Positions 1-8,914 of a stretch of 64,000 nucleotides of DNA are shown here, one piece after another. Each line of letters begins with the position of its first letter. Within the stretch, counting starts at the first letter, position 1. The notes under the pieces are model-generated. The model made no database searches. It had not been told where the DNA came from and worked only from the letters and a program-made list of their open reading frames with translations. The position numbers and the translations under genes were made by a program. Source of the stretch: Oscillatoria sp. CS-180 (GTDB taxonomy: Bacteria; Cyanobacteriota; Cyanobacteriia; Phormidesmidales; Phormidesmidaceae); assembly GCF_028330965.1 (NCBI RefSeq), contig NZ_JAQMUB010000071.1, positions 28,144-92,143 on the forward strand. The letters run 5' to 3'.

Positions 1-3000
1 ACTCCATCCCTGCCGAGCGAGCATTGCGTAAATAGGAGAAAATTGACCAGGCCGCATATTCATTTTCTCCCGCTTCTAGTGCTCTTCGATAGTTTTCAAA
101 TAAGAAGGGATTGACTTCGTGAAGCGGATATTTCCAATGTTTAATGAGGGCATAAACCGTAAAAATAACGCCTGCTTCAATATTTAGCTTAATAGCAGGA
201 TTTTCCATCAGCCCGAGAGCCAGTTCTCCAAATTGATACCCTGCTTCAATATTTCCTAAAAAACTACTTACGATTAAACCATAGGAGCTGTAGGCTGAGG
301 GAGCTACTTCACTATTGCCGTACCTTAAAAGAAGCTCAATTTGCTTGAAGATTAACAGGGGATAAAAATCAGGAGCACTAATGTAAGCTGCTGGAAGAAT
401 TGCTTTGATAATAGTGCTTCTGGCTTTAGCTACAGGCTCCAGCATAATTGGAGCCTCTTTTAACGATTGAATAGAGCGTCTTCTCAGCAAAACTTTTGTT
501 CTGAGAAATCCCCATAAAACCGCAGCTGAGCTAGGATTTGATGGAAACTCTATGTTCAGTTTAGATAACACCTGAAAGCCTATTCGCAAGGCTTCTGATG
601 TTCTATTTTGAATCGTGTAAGATAGGATTCTGATTTCGTAGCTTTTGATCTTTTGAAAAACAGGGTTGACTTGTTCTAAAACCAGTGCTGTCAATGCTTC
701 GGATTTTTCAAAATCGCTGGCTAGGCAGGCTGCTTCTGCACCAACCTCACACAGTTCTTGAATCAACGTCTGCTGATGTTTCCACGCCTGCTGCCCCAGC
801 ATGTCAATACCCATTTGGCAGTATTGAACAGCCAAAGCATAGGCCGTGGTGCTCTTAGCCTTATAGGATGCTCTTAAGAGAAGCTGAACGAACTGATGTT
901 GTTCACTGGGGTCAGTTATTAGTGCTTTACCTATCCCCATGCTGTTAACAACGTCAAACAAGCGTGGTTCTAATTCTGAATCAGAGAGCTGATTGATTAT
1001 CAATCTGCCGATTCTTAAATGAGTGCTTGGCTTTTCAACTTCAGGAATGAGACGATAAGCAGCCTGTTGCACTTGGTCATGCAGAAACTTATATGGAACT
1101 GAAACTGTTTCAGGAATGACTACATCAGCATTCTGAAAAAGCTTGTAGGTTTCATCCACAGGTAGGATAAACTCTTCCTGCAGAGCTTTCCATAAGGCCG
1201 CTGCTATTGCTGTTTCCCCTTGCTCTGAAATCATCGACAACGTTGCTAGGTCGAATTGACTACCTAAGCAAGCTGCTAATTTCAGGGCTTGCTGTGTTTG
1301 ATGTGGCAATCTTTGCAGCTGTTGCGCAATTAACTCTACAACATCATTAGTCAGGTAAGGCGCATCCACTTGGGTAATGTCGCAATCCCAATGACCTCGC
1401 TCATAGTCAAATTGAATAAATTTGTCTTCGTACAGCTGTTTGAGAAGTCGAGTGATAAAAAAAGGATTTCCTCGCGTTTTTCGATTAATCAGTTTGGCGA
1501 GGGGCGGCGATCGCTCAATTGAACAGTGCATGGCCTCTGCAACGAGTTGATTGGTCTCTGCAAAACCTAGTGGTGAAAGGGTTAGAACGTCAACAGAAGA
1601 TCTTTGTCCCTGCCGCAACTCCTCAATCAGCGCGCATAGAGGATGTGCGTGAGACACTTCGTTACTGCGATAAGCCCCTATCAAGAGCAGATACCCGTCA
1701 TTGTCCATCAGCAATTTGATGAGTTGCAGCGAAGCTGGATCAGCCCATTGCAAATCGTCTAAAAATAGGACTAGCGGATGCTTGGCCGTTGTAAATATCG
1801 CGATCAGTCTTTGAAACAGGCGATTGAAGCGTTGCTGTGCTGCCGTCCCTGAGAGGTCTGGGGCAGGAGGCTGTCTGCCAATAATGCGCTCTAGCGCGGG
1901 TACAACATCGACTAGGACTTGACCACTTTCTCCTAACGCTGTCAGGATATTTGTCCGCCAGTTGGCTAGCTGCGCATCCGATTCTGGCAGCAATTGCTCT
2001 ACCAAATCTTGTAAAGCCTGAGCAAAGCCTAAGAAAGGAAGGGTGCGATTGAACTGATCAAATTTGCCCTTAACGAAGTAGCCGTTACGGCGAGTGATGG
2101 GTTTATGAATCTCGCTAACGACGGCTGTTTTACCAATTCCGGAGACGCCTGCCACCAGCATCAACTCCAAAGCGCCCTCTGCAACCTGTTCAAAAGCCGT
2201 CAGAAGTGTTTGAACTTCCGCTTTGCGACCATAGAGCTTCTCTGGAATGAGAAAGCGATCGCAGACATCCCGTTGTCTTAACTCGAAGGGAACCACTCCG
2301 CCCGTTGTCTGCCACTGCTGCAGGCAGCATTCCAGATCATGCTTTAGACCCAATGCACTTTGATAACGATCCTCTGCATTTTTAGCCATCAGCGTGTTGA
2401 TAATGGCTGCTACCGTTGCAGGCACTTCAGGGTTGACCTGATCGATTGGGGGCGGCAGCTTGGCGATATGGCAATGCACTAATTCCAAAGGATCTTCTGT
2501 GGTGAAGGGCAAAGTACCGGTCAGCAACTGATACAGCGTTACCCCAAGCGCATAAAAGTCAGCACGATAGTCAATGCCACGGTTCATTCGTCCAGTTTGC
2601 TCGGGCGCTAAATAGGCTAGTGTCCCTTCCAACGTGTTTGGACTTTGAAGTTCCCGAGCCTCTTTGGGGAGCAAAGAGGCAATACTAAAATCCATCAGTT
2701 TCACCGCTTTAGAGTCAGGGCGAATGAGAATATTGGCAGGTTTAATATCTTTATGAACCACTCGGTTCTGACAGAGACCGTGAAGAATATCGGCTAGCTG
2801 TATGGCAATGCCCAGACTTTCGGACAGTGCAAGTCGTTGCTGTTGACAGTAGGTTTCTAGGACAACTCCACCCCAATCTTCCATTACGAGGGCGTAGCTT
2901 CTGCCCAAGGGTTCCAGGCTGATAGGATGAACAATGCCAGGGATAGGCAGGTTTTTGGCGATCGCGTATTGATTGCGAAACTGGACCAGGTCGTTAAAGG

Positions 3001-3163
3001 TAGGGTAGTCGTTTCGCAATATCTTGATGACTACCGACTGCTGCTGTGCCGTATGCAGTGCACGATAAACCCGGGTCCGCGATCCCTGGTGTAGCTGCTC
3101 AATCACAGTGTAGCCAGGAGGGACTATCGATAAAGTTGGCGGGGTCGTCGATGGAAACGTCAT
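1..3163 (-). CDS. Multi-domain Ser/Thr protein kinase-AAA ATPase signalling protein (3' end outside window)
   Basis: The frame is open from the ATG at 3163 to the left edge (about 1054 residues), so the C-terminus lies outside. The N-terminal 260 or so residues are a eukaryotic-type kinase domain with catalytic loop HKDIKPANIL, DFS where DFG is usual, and a LAPEQTGRMNRG activation segment. A P-loop ATPase follows near 2100-2165 (GVSGIGKTAVVSEIHKP), then a long helical region. This order matches the large cyanobacterial kinase/ATP-binding/sensor proteins, whose missing C-terminus usually carries GAF and histidine-kinase domains; that part is inference. HKD and DFS are, as far as I know, normal in this family. 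It is transcribed alone on the minus strand. The signal it senses cannot be told from the sequence. Confidence 0.88.
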   Translation of the reverse strand, partial: MTFPSTTPPTLSIVPPGYTVIEQLHQGSRTRVYRALHTAQQQSVVIKILRNDYPTFNDLVQFRNQYAIAKNLPIPGIVHPISLEPLGRSYALVMEDWGGVVLETYCQQQRLALSESLGIAIQLADILHGLCQNRVVHKDIKPANILIRPDSKAVKLMDFSIASLLPKEARELQSPNTLEGTLAYLAPEQTGRMNRGIDYRADFYALGVTLYQLLTGTLPFTTEDPLELVHCHIAKLPPPIDQVNPEVPATVAAIINTLMAKNAEDRYQSALGLKHDLECCLQQWQTTGGVVPFELRQRDVCDRFLIPEKLYGRKAEVQTLLTAFEQVAEGALELMLVAGVSGIGKTAVVSEIHKPITRRNGYFVKGKFDQFNRTLPFLGFAQALQDLVEQLLPESDAQLANWRTNILTALGESGQVLVDVVPALERIIGRQPPAPDLSGTAAQQRFNRLFQRLIAIFTTAKHPLVLFLDDLQWADPASLQLIKLLMDNDGYLLLIGAYRSNEVSHAHPLCALIEELRQGQRSSVDVLTLSPLGFAETNQLVAEAMHCSIERSPPLAKLINRKTRGNPFFITRLLKQLYEDKFIQFDYERGHWDCDITQVDAPYLTNDVVELIAQQLQRLPHQTQQALKLAACLGSQFDLATLSMISEQGETAIAAALWKALQEEFILPVDETYKLFQNADVVIPETVSVPYKFLHDQVQQAAYRLIPEVEKPSTHLRIGRLIINQLSDSELEPRLFDVVNSMGIGKALITDPSEQHQFVQLLLRASYKAKSTTAYALAVQYCQMGIDMLGQQAWKHQQTLIQELCEVGAEAACLASDFEKSEALTALVLEQVNPVFQKIKSYEIRILSYTIQNRTSEALRIGFQVLSKLNIEFPSNPSSAAVLWGFLRTKVLLRRRSIQSLKEAPIMLEPVAKARSTIIKAILPAAYISAPDFYPLLIFKQIELLLRYGNSEVAPSAYSSYGLIVSSFLGNIEAGYQFGELALGLMENPAIKLNIEAGVIFTVYALIKHWKYPLHEVNPFLFENYRRALEAGENEYAAWSIFSYLRNARSAGME

Positions 3164-3239
3164 CACCTTAGTTGCGTAAGTTCATTATCCCGCTTCACCT
3201 TTGACACAATTCTGGTGCGCTTAAGCATTTAGTGTTATG

Positions 3240-3342
3240 TATAGCTGTCACCAGTTCCGTTAGGACAAGACGGCGAGCCATTGGGCGATAAACTAAGCAC
3301 CTGAATGCTATTCAGGGCACAAGCCTAGATGGCTAAAGCTGT
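3240..3342 (+). repeat. R repeat copy 1 (about 100-bp structured intergenic repeat)
   Basis: It begins TATAGC and ends near GGCTAAAGCTGTA. Inside are GCTGTC...GACGGC, AGCCAT...ATGGCT, and an apical hairpin CCTGAAT-GCT-ATTCAGG of seven pairs. The same layout recurs in nine other places in the window. This copy serves as the reference orientation. Confidence 0.85.
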
Positions 3343-3530
3343 AAATACAAGTCTGGAATTAGGGTTTACAGGCCAATCTAAAATCAAAAATGCTGAATCG
3401 GTAGTATTTCTGACCTCCAAAACCGATCGGTATGAACTCGAATATAGCTGAGGCAGCCCGACTATAGAGAGCGATTTTATAAGTGTTTATAGATGATTTT
3501 AGATAATTCAAATCATTTATTTAAATTGAT

Positions 3531-3634
3531 AATAGCCATCGCTAGTTCCGTCGGGCCAAAATAGCGAGCTATTGGGCGATATGCTAAGCACCGAGGTGCT
3601 ATTGGATGCACTAGCATGGATGGCTAAGGTTATA
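3531..3634 (+). repeat. R repeat copy 2
   Basis: Same order of blocks as copy 1 but more diverged: AATAGCCATCGC at the left, GCACC...GATGC in the middle and TGGATGGCTAAGG at the right. It lies 190 bp after copy 1 in the same orientation, giving a loose direct pair. Confidence 0.7.
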
Positions 3635-3846
3635 TACCCATCCCAGATGATTTCGGGGGTGAGAAAGCTTTTTAAATAAGGTTTTTCTTAAAAACATTCA
3701 AAATCCAAATAGGATTGCTATAGCTCGGCAGGGTCTCTTAAATCCTTCGTTCTGCGGGATTTCATCAATAATTCCTTTGCGAAGGGCAGCCGATTATTCC
3801 GCTGATAAGCAAAGCCAATCAAAGAACTAGGAATCGCTATCATTTC

Positions 3847-4602
3847 ATGGAATTCAGCTTGGGCACGCTGGTCTTTCTCTTTGGGGTTGCGTTGATAGCA
3901 GGATGGGTTGATACCCTTGCTGGGGGTGGCGGCCTTCTGACAGTTCCAGCGCTTTTATTGACGGGGATGCCGCCTGCAAGCGCGATCGCCACCAACAAAC
4001 TCCAAGGCAGCTGCGGCACCCTGGTGGCAACCACTTATTTCCTGAAGCAAGGGGCCATCCAGTTTCGAACTATCCGCTGGCTGGTGCTGACGACCTTTTT
4101 AGGATCCGTCATTGGGAGCTGGCTCGTTCTAAAAAGCAATACCGAATTTCTTGTCCGAGCATTACCCATCCTGCTTGTCTTAGTTGGCTGCTATGTTCTG
4201 ATGTCCCCTAACATCGACGACACTGACAAACGGCACACAGTTAGCCTGCCTATCTTTGCTATTAGCGCAGCTCCAACACTGGGATTTTACGATGGCTTTT
4301 TTGGACCTGGAACAGGAAGTTTTATCGCCTTATCCCTTGTCACGTTGTGTGGATATGGCCTCTCAAAAGCCACCGCAAATGCCAAGATTTTGAACTTTAC
4401 GAGTAATTTTTCATCGCTGCTCTACTTCATCCTGTTTGGGCAGATTGTTTGGATTGTTGGTGGGGTGATGATTATTGGTCAGGCAATTGGAGCGGCTATT
4501 GCAGCCAGGATGGTGATGAAAGTTGGGGCTGCGCTGATCAAACCAATCGTAGTCACAGTTTGCTTTTTGATGGCGATTCGTATCTTTTGGCAGACCCTCT
4601 GA
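3847..4602 (+). CDS. TSUP family (TauE/SafE) membrane transporter
   Basis: 251 residues, almost entirely hydrophobic with about eight membrane segments. The N-terminal GWVDTLAGGGGLLTVPALL and ATNKLQG motifs are typical of the YfcA-like branch of the TauE/SafE permeases. A second GFFGPGTGSF motif near residue 155 reflects the internal duplication of the fold. Family members move sulfite, sulfoacetate or other organosulfur anions across the inner membrane, but the substrate here is unknown. It is a single gene, convergent with dinB, with a hairpin between them. The ATG at 3847 opens directly into the first membrane segment and gives a full family length. Confidence 0.9.
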   Translation: MEFSLGTLVFLFGVALIAGWVDTLAGGGGLLTVPALLLTGMPPASAIATNKLQGSCGTLVATTYFLKQGAIQFRTIRWLVLTTFLGSVIGSWLVLKSNTEFLVRALPILLVLVGCYVLMSPNIDDTDKRHTVSLPIFAISAAPTLGFYDGFFGPGTGSFIALSLVTLCGYGLSKATANAKILNFTSNFSSLLYFILFGQIVWIVGGVMIIGQAIGAAIAARMVMKVGAALIKPIVVTVCFLMAIRIFWQTL

Positions 4603-4710
4603 TACCCATTCTCGACTTTCGATTTCACAGGACTTACGCAGAATGTCCATCGATAGGTTATGCACTGCTTACGATGCTGATTTTGTACGTTCTTCACGCT
4701 GGTTTCGGTG

Positions 4711-4733
4711 AGCACCGCAGGGTGGGCGGTGCT
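4711..4733. terminator. Hairpin between convergent TSUP and dinB genes
   Basis: AGCACCGC (4711-4718) pairs perfectly with GCGGTGCT (4726-4733) around a 7-nt loop. It lies between two convergent genes, where a shared terminator is expected. No clear T-tract follows on either strand, so the terminator role is inferred from position and stem strength. Confidence 0.45.
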
Positions 4734-4763
4734 TAACCAAGCTACTGCACAGGGCTATATCTT

Positions 4764-5867
4764 TCACCTATATTCTTTTTCAATGGCTAGGTCTAGCGTC
4801 AGCTGCTGAAAGACTTGAGGATTTTCCAGGTTCGATATCGTGATGCCCAATAGTCTGACAGGTCGGCTCGGATCAATGTGGGCAGACAGCAGATTGCGGG
4901 ACAATTGCAAAATTGCCTCTGGTTCTCGAATGAGACTATCCAACGTCCGGCTGCGTGTGATGGTCTCGTAGTTGCCGTACTTGATCTTGAGGGTGATGGT
5001 GTAGCCGTAGTGCTGATTCTGGGTGAGCCGCTGATGGACCTCCTGGGCAATCTTCACGAGGGCGGCATCCAGATCTTCGCGTCGTCGCAGATCCTTAGAA
5101 AAGCTGCGCTCAGACCCAATCGACTTACGAATGCGATTGGGATTGACCGGGCGATTGTCTTCCGCTCTCACAATGCGATAGTAGTGATCGCCAGCTTTAC
5201 CGAAGGTTGCGATTAGTCGTGTTCTCTCCCACTGCTTCAGGTCTGCGCCTGTGGCAATACCGTACGCCTTCATTTTGGTGGCTGTCGCCGGACCAATGCC
5301 GTAAAACGATTCAATCGGCAACTGTTCTAAAAAGCCTTCAGCTTGCTCTGGTGAAATCAAATAGAGACCGTCTGGCTTTTGGATGTCCGATGCCATCTTG
5401 GCTAAAAATTTGTTGATAGAAACGCCAGCGGATGCCGTGAGATGTAGAGACTCTTTGATACGGTGTTTGATGTGTTGCGCGATCGCCACAGCTGACCCCA
5501 TTCCCTGCTTATCCACAGTCACATCTAGGTAGGCCTCATCCAAAGAGAGCGGTTCGACTAAATCGGTATAGTCGAAAAAGATCTTTCTGATGTCAGCCGA
5601 GACGGCTTTGTAGACATCAAACCGAGGCTTGACGAATATCAGATGCGGGCAGCGGAGGATGGCCGTGCGAGACGGCATGGCTGAATGGATGCCAAACTGC
5701 CTAGCCTCATAGCTCGCGGTCATCACTACTCCACGCTGTTCAGGTAGCGCCCCCACTGCGATCGCCTTGCCGCGCAGCAGGGGATTGTCTCGCTGCTCCA
5801 CCGCTGCATAAAAAGCATCCATATCCACATGGATAATTTTTCTCAGGTTCGCCTTAGAACGTGTCAA
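4764..5867 (-). CDS. dinB: DNA polymerase IV (Y-family translesion polymerase)
   Basis: 367 residues, the normal family length. The catalytic carboxylates sit in HVDMDAFYAAVEQRD near the N-terminus and SLDEAYLDV near residue 104. The YGIGPATATKMKAYGI helix-hairpin-helix of the thumb and a C-terminal little-finger domain follow. Pol IV copies damaged DNA with low fidelity and no proofreading. The C-terminus lacks an obvious clamp-binding QLxLF motif, though QQLTLDL near the end is close to it and probably serves as the beta-clamp peptide. It is transcribed alone. No LexA-like operator was identified upstream. Confidence 0.95.
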   Translation of the reverse strand: MTRSKANLRKIIHVDMDAFYAAVEQRDNPLLRGKAIAVGALPEQRGVVMTASYEARQFGIHSAMPSRTAILRCPHLIFVKPRFDVYKAVSADIRKIFFDYTDLVEPLSLDEAYLDVTVDKQGMGSAVAIAQHIKHRIKESLHLTASAGVSINKFLAKMASDIQKPDGLYLISPEQAEGFLEQLPIESFYGIGPATATKMKAYGIATGADLKQWERTRLIATFGKAGDHYYRIVRAEDNRPVNPNRIRKSIGSERSFSKDLRRREDLDAALVKIAQEVHQRLTQNQHYGYTITLKIKYGNYETITRSRTLDSLIREPEAILQLSRNLLSAHIDPSRPVRLLGITISNLENPQVFQQLTLDLAIEKEYR

Positions 5868-5991
5868 GGTTTAACGAGGGGAAAGGATGATCGGATGACA
5901 ATCAATCATACGTAGAGTGTTCACGCAGAACCCGATGAAACTCAATTATTGTTCCTCATGCTGTATCCAGACAAGGGAGCGAGATCAGGAA

Positions 5992-6137
5992 ATGAAGTAT
6001 TTGCTTGATATCAACATTTTCACCTACGGGACTAAGCGCAGGTTATCTAAAATGATTTCTCGCTATCAGTCTTCTTTGCCTACTGGTGTTGCTGCCTGAA
6101 TATAGAGGCTGTTGAATATGGATTCGGTTTATCGCTG
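5992..6137 (+). pseudogene. Frameshifted VapC-like PIN toxin relic
   Basis: From the ATG at 5992 the translation begins MKYLLDINIFTYGTKRR, a close match to the VapC N-terminus (MKYLLDTNI...), and continues to a TGA at 6100-6102. In another frame, about 6104-6133, the next conserved VapC piece reads IEAVEYGFG, resembling the family's ELEYG helix. The rest of the PIN domain (about 100 residues) is missing. A frameshift and deletion in a former vapC is the simplest explanation. It lies just upstream of an intact PIN-type toxin-antitoxin pair. Confidence 0.65.
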
Positions 6138-6189
6138 AGTCAAGTGTGCGTAGGCTAAGCTGAAAACACTTACAAATTATCTTTCTGCT

Positions 6190-6438
6190 ATGAGCATCGT
6201 CATCTCAGACGAAATCTTACAAGCGGCTCACCTGACTCCTAATGAATTTCGTCAAGAAATTGCCATCCATCTTTTCCAAACCGGGCGGCTGACGCTAGGC
6301 TATGCCAGCCAACTTGCCGAAATGCCGATCACTACATTTCGGCAATTGCTCAAACAGCGCAGCATTCCACTTTACAGCTACAGCGTTGAAGATTTCGAAC
6401 TCGATCTGAAAAATCTCCGAGCATTGGGGCGGTTGTGA
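6190..6438 (+). CDS. UPF0175 family antitoxin
   Basis: 82 residues, the usual size of UPF0175 proteins. The segment IAIHLFQTGRLTLGYASQLAEM followed by TFRQLLKQRSIPLYSYSVEDFELDL is the family core: a small helix-turn-helix fold ending in an acidic tail. Such proteins are paired with DUF3368 PIN toxins and are thought to neutralise them and repress the operon. The stop codon overlaps the start of the next gene by four bases (GTGA), indicating translational coupling. Confidence 0.85.
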   Translation: MSIVISDEILQAAHLTPNEFRQEIAIHLFQTGRLTLGYASQLAEMPITTFRQLLKQRSIPLYSYSVEDFELDLKNLRALGRL

Positions 6439-6929
6439 TCGTCGTTAGCGATACCTCGGCCATCACGAATCTGGCTGCCATTCAACGACTTGACCTTTTG
6501 GTTCAACTTTATGAGCAAGTCACAATTCCCATTGCGGTATATCGCGAGTTAGCTCAGATCGATTCTCTGGTTCCGGGAAAAGTTGAAGTTCAATCTGCTC
6601 AATGGCTCAAAGTGCAGCCAGTTATAAACCAGTCTATTGTGCAGCAACTCAGAACTAAAGCACGGCTGGATCCTGGCGAGTCAGAAGCAATCGCTCTGGC
6701 ACTGGAGCTTGATGCCGATTTGCTTCTAATTGATGAGCGCCGTGGCAGAATCGAGGCAGATCGTCTGGGCATCAGAATTACTGGACTATTAGGCGTTTTG
6801 GTTGAAGCCAAGCAAAAGAAGCTGATTTTAGCTGTCCAACCTCTAATGGATAGCCTAATTGCCACATCCAACTTCAGAATTTCTCCAGCACTATACCAGC
6901 AGATTCTGGACTTAGTTGGCGAAACGTAG
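6435..6929 (+). CDS. DUF3368 PIN-domain toxin (predicted RNase)
   Basis: 164 residues starting at a GTG inside the stop of the UPF0175 gene. The N-terminal VVSDTSAITNLAA supplies the first PIN-domain aspartate. Further acidic residues occur in DPGESEAIALALEL and the ADLLLIDERRGR strand, which together form the Mg2+-dependent ribonuclease site. Family knowledge: DUF3368/UPF0175 pairs act as type II toxin-antitoxin modules. The coding frame is intact and all expected acidic positions are present, so it is probably active. The RNA target cannot be inferred. Confidence 0.85.
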   Translation: MIVVSDTSAITNLAAIQRLDLLVQLYEQVTIPIAVYRELAQIDSLVPGKVEVQSAQWLKVQPVINQSIVQQLRTKARLDPGESEAIALALELDADLLLIDERRGRIEADRLGIRITGLLGVLVEAKQKKLILAVQPLMDSLIATSNFRISPALYQQILDLVGET

Positions 6930-6969
6930 GAGTCAGAGCTTGCACCAACGATCTATTGAATGCCTACAG

Positions 6970-7368
6970 CTAGCTCTTGTAGTCAATCAGGTTACATCCA
7001 TATTCATATAGAGTATGAACATCACTGAGTGAAAGTGAAAAGTCGACTACAAAACCTTTGTCGTTTGTAGTTAGCTCTATGACTTGTCTTTGAGCGCAAG
7101 TACTCTGAGAGACCATGAACTTAAATAACATTCCTAGTTCCTTCACGTTCCCTTCCGGTTCATCCATTCTGTCTTCTACAAGTCCTATATCTTTAAGCCA
7201 GTCCCTGATTATTAAATGCGTAGTTGTGTGAGTTCTCAGTCGGTAACAATGTGAATCATTGCAGGCGAAACCCTTACCCTCAAAGAGCCTGACAGTTTTG
7301 GCGAGTGACTTGTCTCGAATATCAAGTGTTTCAATATCAGCAGAAAATTGTGCTTCATTCTCGTAGGG
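6970..7368 (-). pseudogene. Open frame without a start codon, probable 5'-truncated gene
   Basis: Immediately after the TAG of the ASCH gene, and in the same frame, about 132 codons stay open down to the stop at 6970-6972. The translation starts PYENEAQFSADIET, contains GKGFACNDSHCYRLRTHTT, and looks like genuine protein, richer in balanced residues than the other frames. The only internal ATG is at 7167 and would give 65 residues. There is no ATG, GTG or TTG near the 5' end. It may be the C-terminal remnant of a lost gene or an unusually initiated one. I do not recognise the family. Confidence 0.4.
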
Positions 7369-7836
7369 CTAAAACCGATGCAAGACTCGAAATCGCTCAC
7401 AGACCAGCGGCATATCAGGAGACGGGACCTTTCTGATTCTAGGCAAAGCTCGCGAGAAATATTTCCAGTGCTCTCGTCGCCAAGAGTCCAAGGTGCGATC
7501 GCCTTCTCCCTCATCATAGGCAAACCGAGCGTCAACTTCGTTGAACGTCAGGATAGTCACTTCAGTGGTCTCGATGATGCAAATTGGATGGTCTGCACCA
7601 TCGAGGACAACGGTTTTTAGGCCCACGGTCGGGAGCGGACTTTTCTCAGCTTCCCATTCCCATAGCGCTGAACAGGTGGCTGTTTTGGTATTGCTCAAAA
7701 CGAGCTGCCCCAACTCATCAGCCAGTTCGGGTGTATCGCCAAACTGATCAACGAGATAGCGCTGATCGCGTCTTCCTCTATTCGGCATTGTTTGAAGGTA
7801 ATTCTGCCAATAGTGTTCAGCCTGTAGGCAATTCAT
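7369..7836 (-). CDS. ASCH domain-containing protein
   Basis: 155 residues. The central TKTATCSALWEWEAEKSPLP segment with a following beta-rich VGLKTVVLDGADHPICIIE stretch and a C-terminal WRREHWKYF motif is the YhfF-like ASCH pattern. ASCH proteins have a PUA-like fold and are thought to bind RNA or modified nucleotides; some are amidohydrolases of acetylated cytidine. An AAGGAG ribosome site precedes the ATG. It follows the cupin gene by 12 bp on the minus strand, so the two probably form an operon. Confidence 0.8.
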   Translation of the reverse strand: MNCLQAEHYWQNYLQTMPNRGRRDQRYLVDQFGDTPELADELGQLVLSNTKTATCSALWEWEAEKSPLPTVGLKTVVLDGADHPICIIETTEVTILTFNEVDARFAYDEGEGDRTLDSWRREHWKYFSRALPRIRKVPSPDMPLVCERFRVLHRF

Positions 7837-7848
7837 TTGAAAGTCTCC

Positions 7849-8217
7849 TTAAGTGGATGCGGCATTGGGATAGGAGCATTCCAGAACAATACAGTCTGTT
7901 TTTGCTTGAAAAGGTCCGTGGACTTCGCCTGGTGGACGACTGGCATAGTCACCGGGCTCTAGCCAGCGATCGAACGCTTGATCATAAAGCTGACCAGACA
8001 CAATAAAAATCTCTTCGGGATAATGGTGGACCTGAGGACCGATAGCTGTAGTGTCGGCACCTGCTTTGAAGCGTGTTAATCGGGTATAGTCGCCAGTCTT
8101 CTCGTCCACAGCAAGGGTTATTTGCTCAATCATGCCGTTCGTGTCTGCGATCGCGCTCCACTGATCAGCATTTTCGACTCGGAGAGGATTCCAATACGGT
8201 GTAGTTGTTTTAACCAT
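7849..8217 (-). CDS. Cupin domain protein (ChrR-like)
   Basis: 122 residues, one cupin barrel. Metal-binding candidates are the histidines and glutamate of QVHHYPEEIFIVSG (motif 1) and the histidine in RPPGEVHGPF (motif 2). This resembles the ChrR anti-sigma C-terminal cupin and related small dioxygenase-like cupins. No partner sigma factor is nearby. First gene of a likely two-gene unit with the ASCH gene. Its substrate is unknown. Confidence 0.8.
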   Translation of the reverse strand: MVKTTTPYWNPLRVENADQWSAIADTNGMIEQITLAVDEKTGDYTRLTRFKAGADTTAIGPQVHHYPEEIFIVSGQLYDQAFDRWLEPGDYASRPPGEVHGPFQAKTDCIVLECSYPNAAST

Positions 8218-8238
8218 GATTTAGTCAAAGGGGGAAGT

Positions 8239-8343
8239 TATAGCTTTAGCCATCTAGGCTTGTGCATTCCCAATAGCATCCGGGTGCTTAGCATAGGCCA
8301 GATGGCTCGCCGTCTTGTCCTAACGGAACTGGCGACGGCTATA
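8239..8343 (-). repeat. R repeat copy 3
   Basis: Complete copy in the reverse orientation, reading TATAGCTTTAGCCATCTAGG at the left and ending GGCGACGGCTATA. Its far end lies inside the coding frame of the neighbouring gene and supplies that gene's last codons and stop. Confidence 0.85.
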
Positions 8344-8706
8344 TTCGCAATTCTCAGCGATAGCAACAGAACACCTGCTACGGAACAGTTGCAGAAGACG
8401 CAACGGCCACTGCCAGGGCACTGAAACAGAGGATGACAATCCCAGTTGTTTCGTGGGTTTCATCCAAAACGTGAGGGCGTACCAGGTCGCGATGTTAAAT
8501 TCGCCTGTCTCTGCTAATCCGACCGCTCTCTGAAGTCGGCGTAGGGCCAAGTCAGTATCTTCACCAAAGAAGCCATTAGCTACGCCGTTGAACAAAGACA
8601 ACTCTTGCAGCGCTAATTGAAGTGACCAAACAGCATGGCCGTAACTGCCGACGCATAAGTCTTGTGGTTCTAAACGCCGAACTATTTTTTGAAGTCGCTC
8701 GCCCAT
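8320..8706 (-). CDS. Peptidoglycan-binding-like domain protein with repeat-derived C-terminus
   Basis: 128 residues. Residues about 15-85 contain a PG_binding_1-like pattern: AVWSLQLALQEL, then GFFGEDTDLALRRLQRAVGL, then TGEFNIATWYALT. No signal peptide or membrane segment is seen, so it may not reach the wall. The last codons (EYSRRQFR and stop) lie within R repeat copy 3, so the repeat inserted into, or replaced, the original 3' end. Otherwise a stand-alone gene of unknown role. Confidence 0.65.
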   Translation of the reverse strand: MGERLQKIVRRLEPQDLCVGSYGHAVWSLQLALQELSLFNGVANGFFGEDTDLALRRLQRAVGLAETGEFNIATWYALTFWMKPTKQLGLSSSVSVPWQWPLRLLQLFRSRCSVAIAENCEYSRRQFR

Positions 8707-8914
8707 GGTAACCCTCCCAACAAAACGAGATGATGGTGGCAGTTGAGTGTCCTATTAGTTCTGTTGTAAGGGGCGATCGGGATGAAATAGAGAAGGATAA
8801 AGGCCACATTCGCTGCTGTTCACGGCTAGAAATAAGGGCGTTTTCATCACCAGGATTTGCACAAAAAGCTATTCGTCCTGGAGCCTTACATGTCGTAGTT
8901 GTATCCAGCTGGGT

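Larger units (their letters stand above)
3164..3846. other. 683-bp intergenic region with two R repeats
   Basis: It separates the divergent kinase and TSUP exporter genes. It contains two same-orientation copies of the R repeat (3240-3342 and 3531-3634) separated by AT-rich sequence. No ORF or RNA gene is recognised in the rest. Confidence 0.6.

Noticed and set aside
1519..1719. Plus-strand ORF of 66 codons
   Set aside because: It lies inside the minus-strand kinase-AAA gene and has no protein-like features.
4631..4642. AGGACTTACGCA, the same end as the M element
   Set aside because: The following sequence does not match M and no partner end was found; too short to call a copy.
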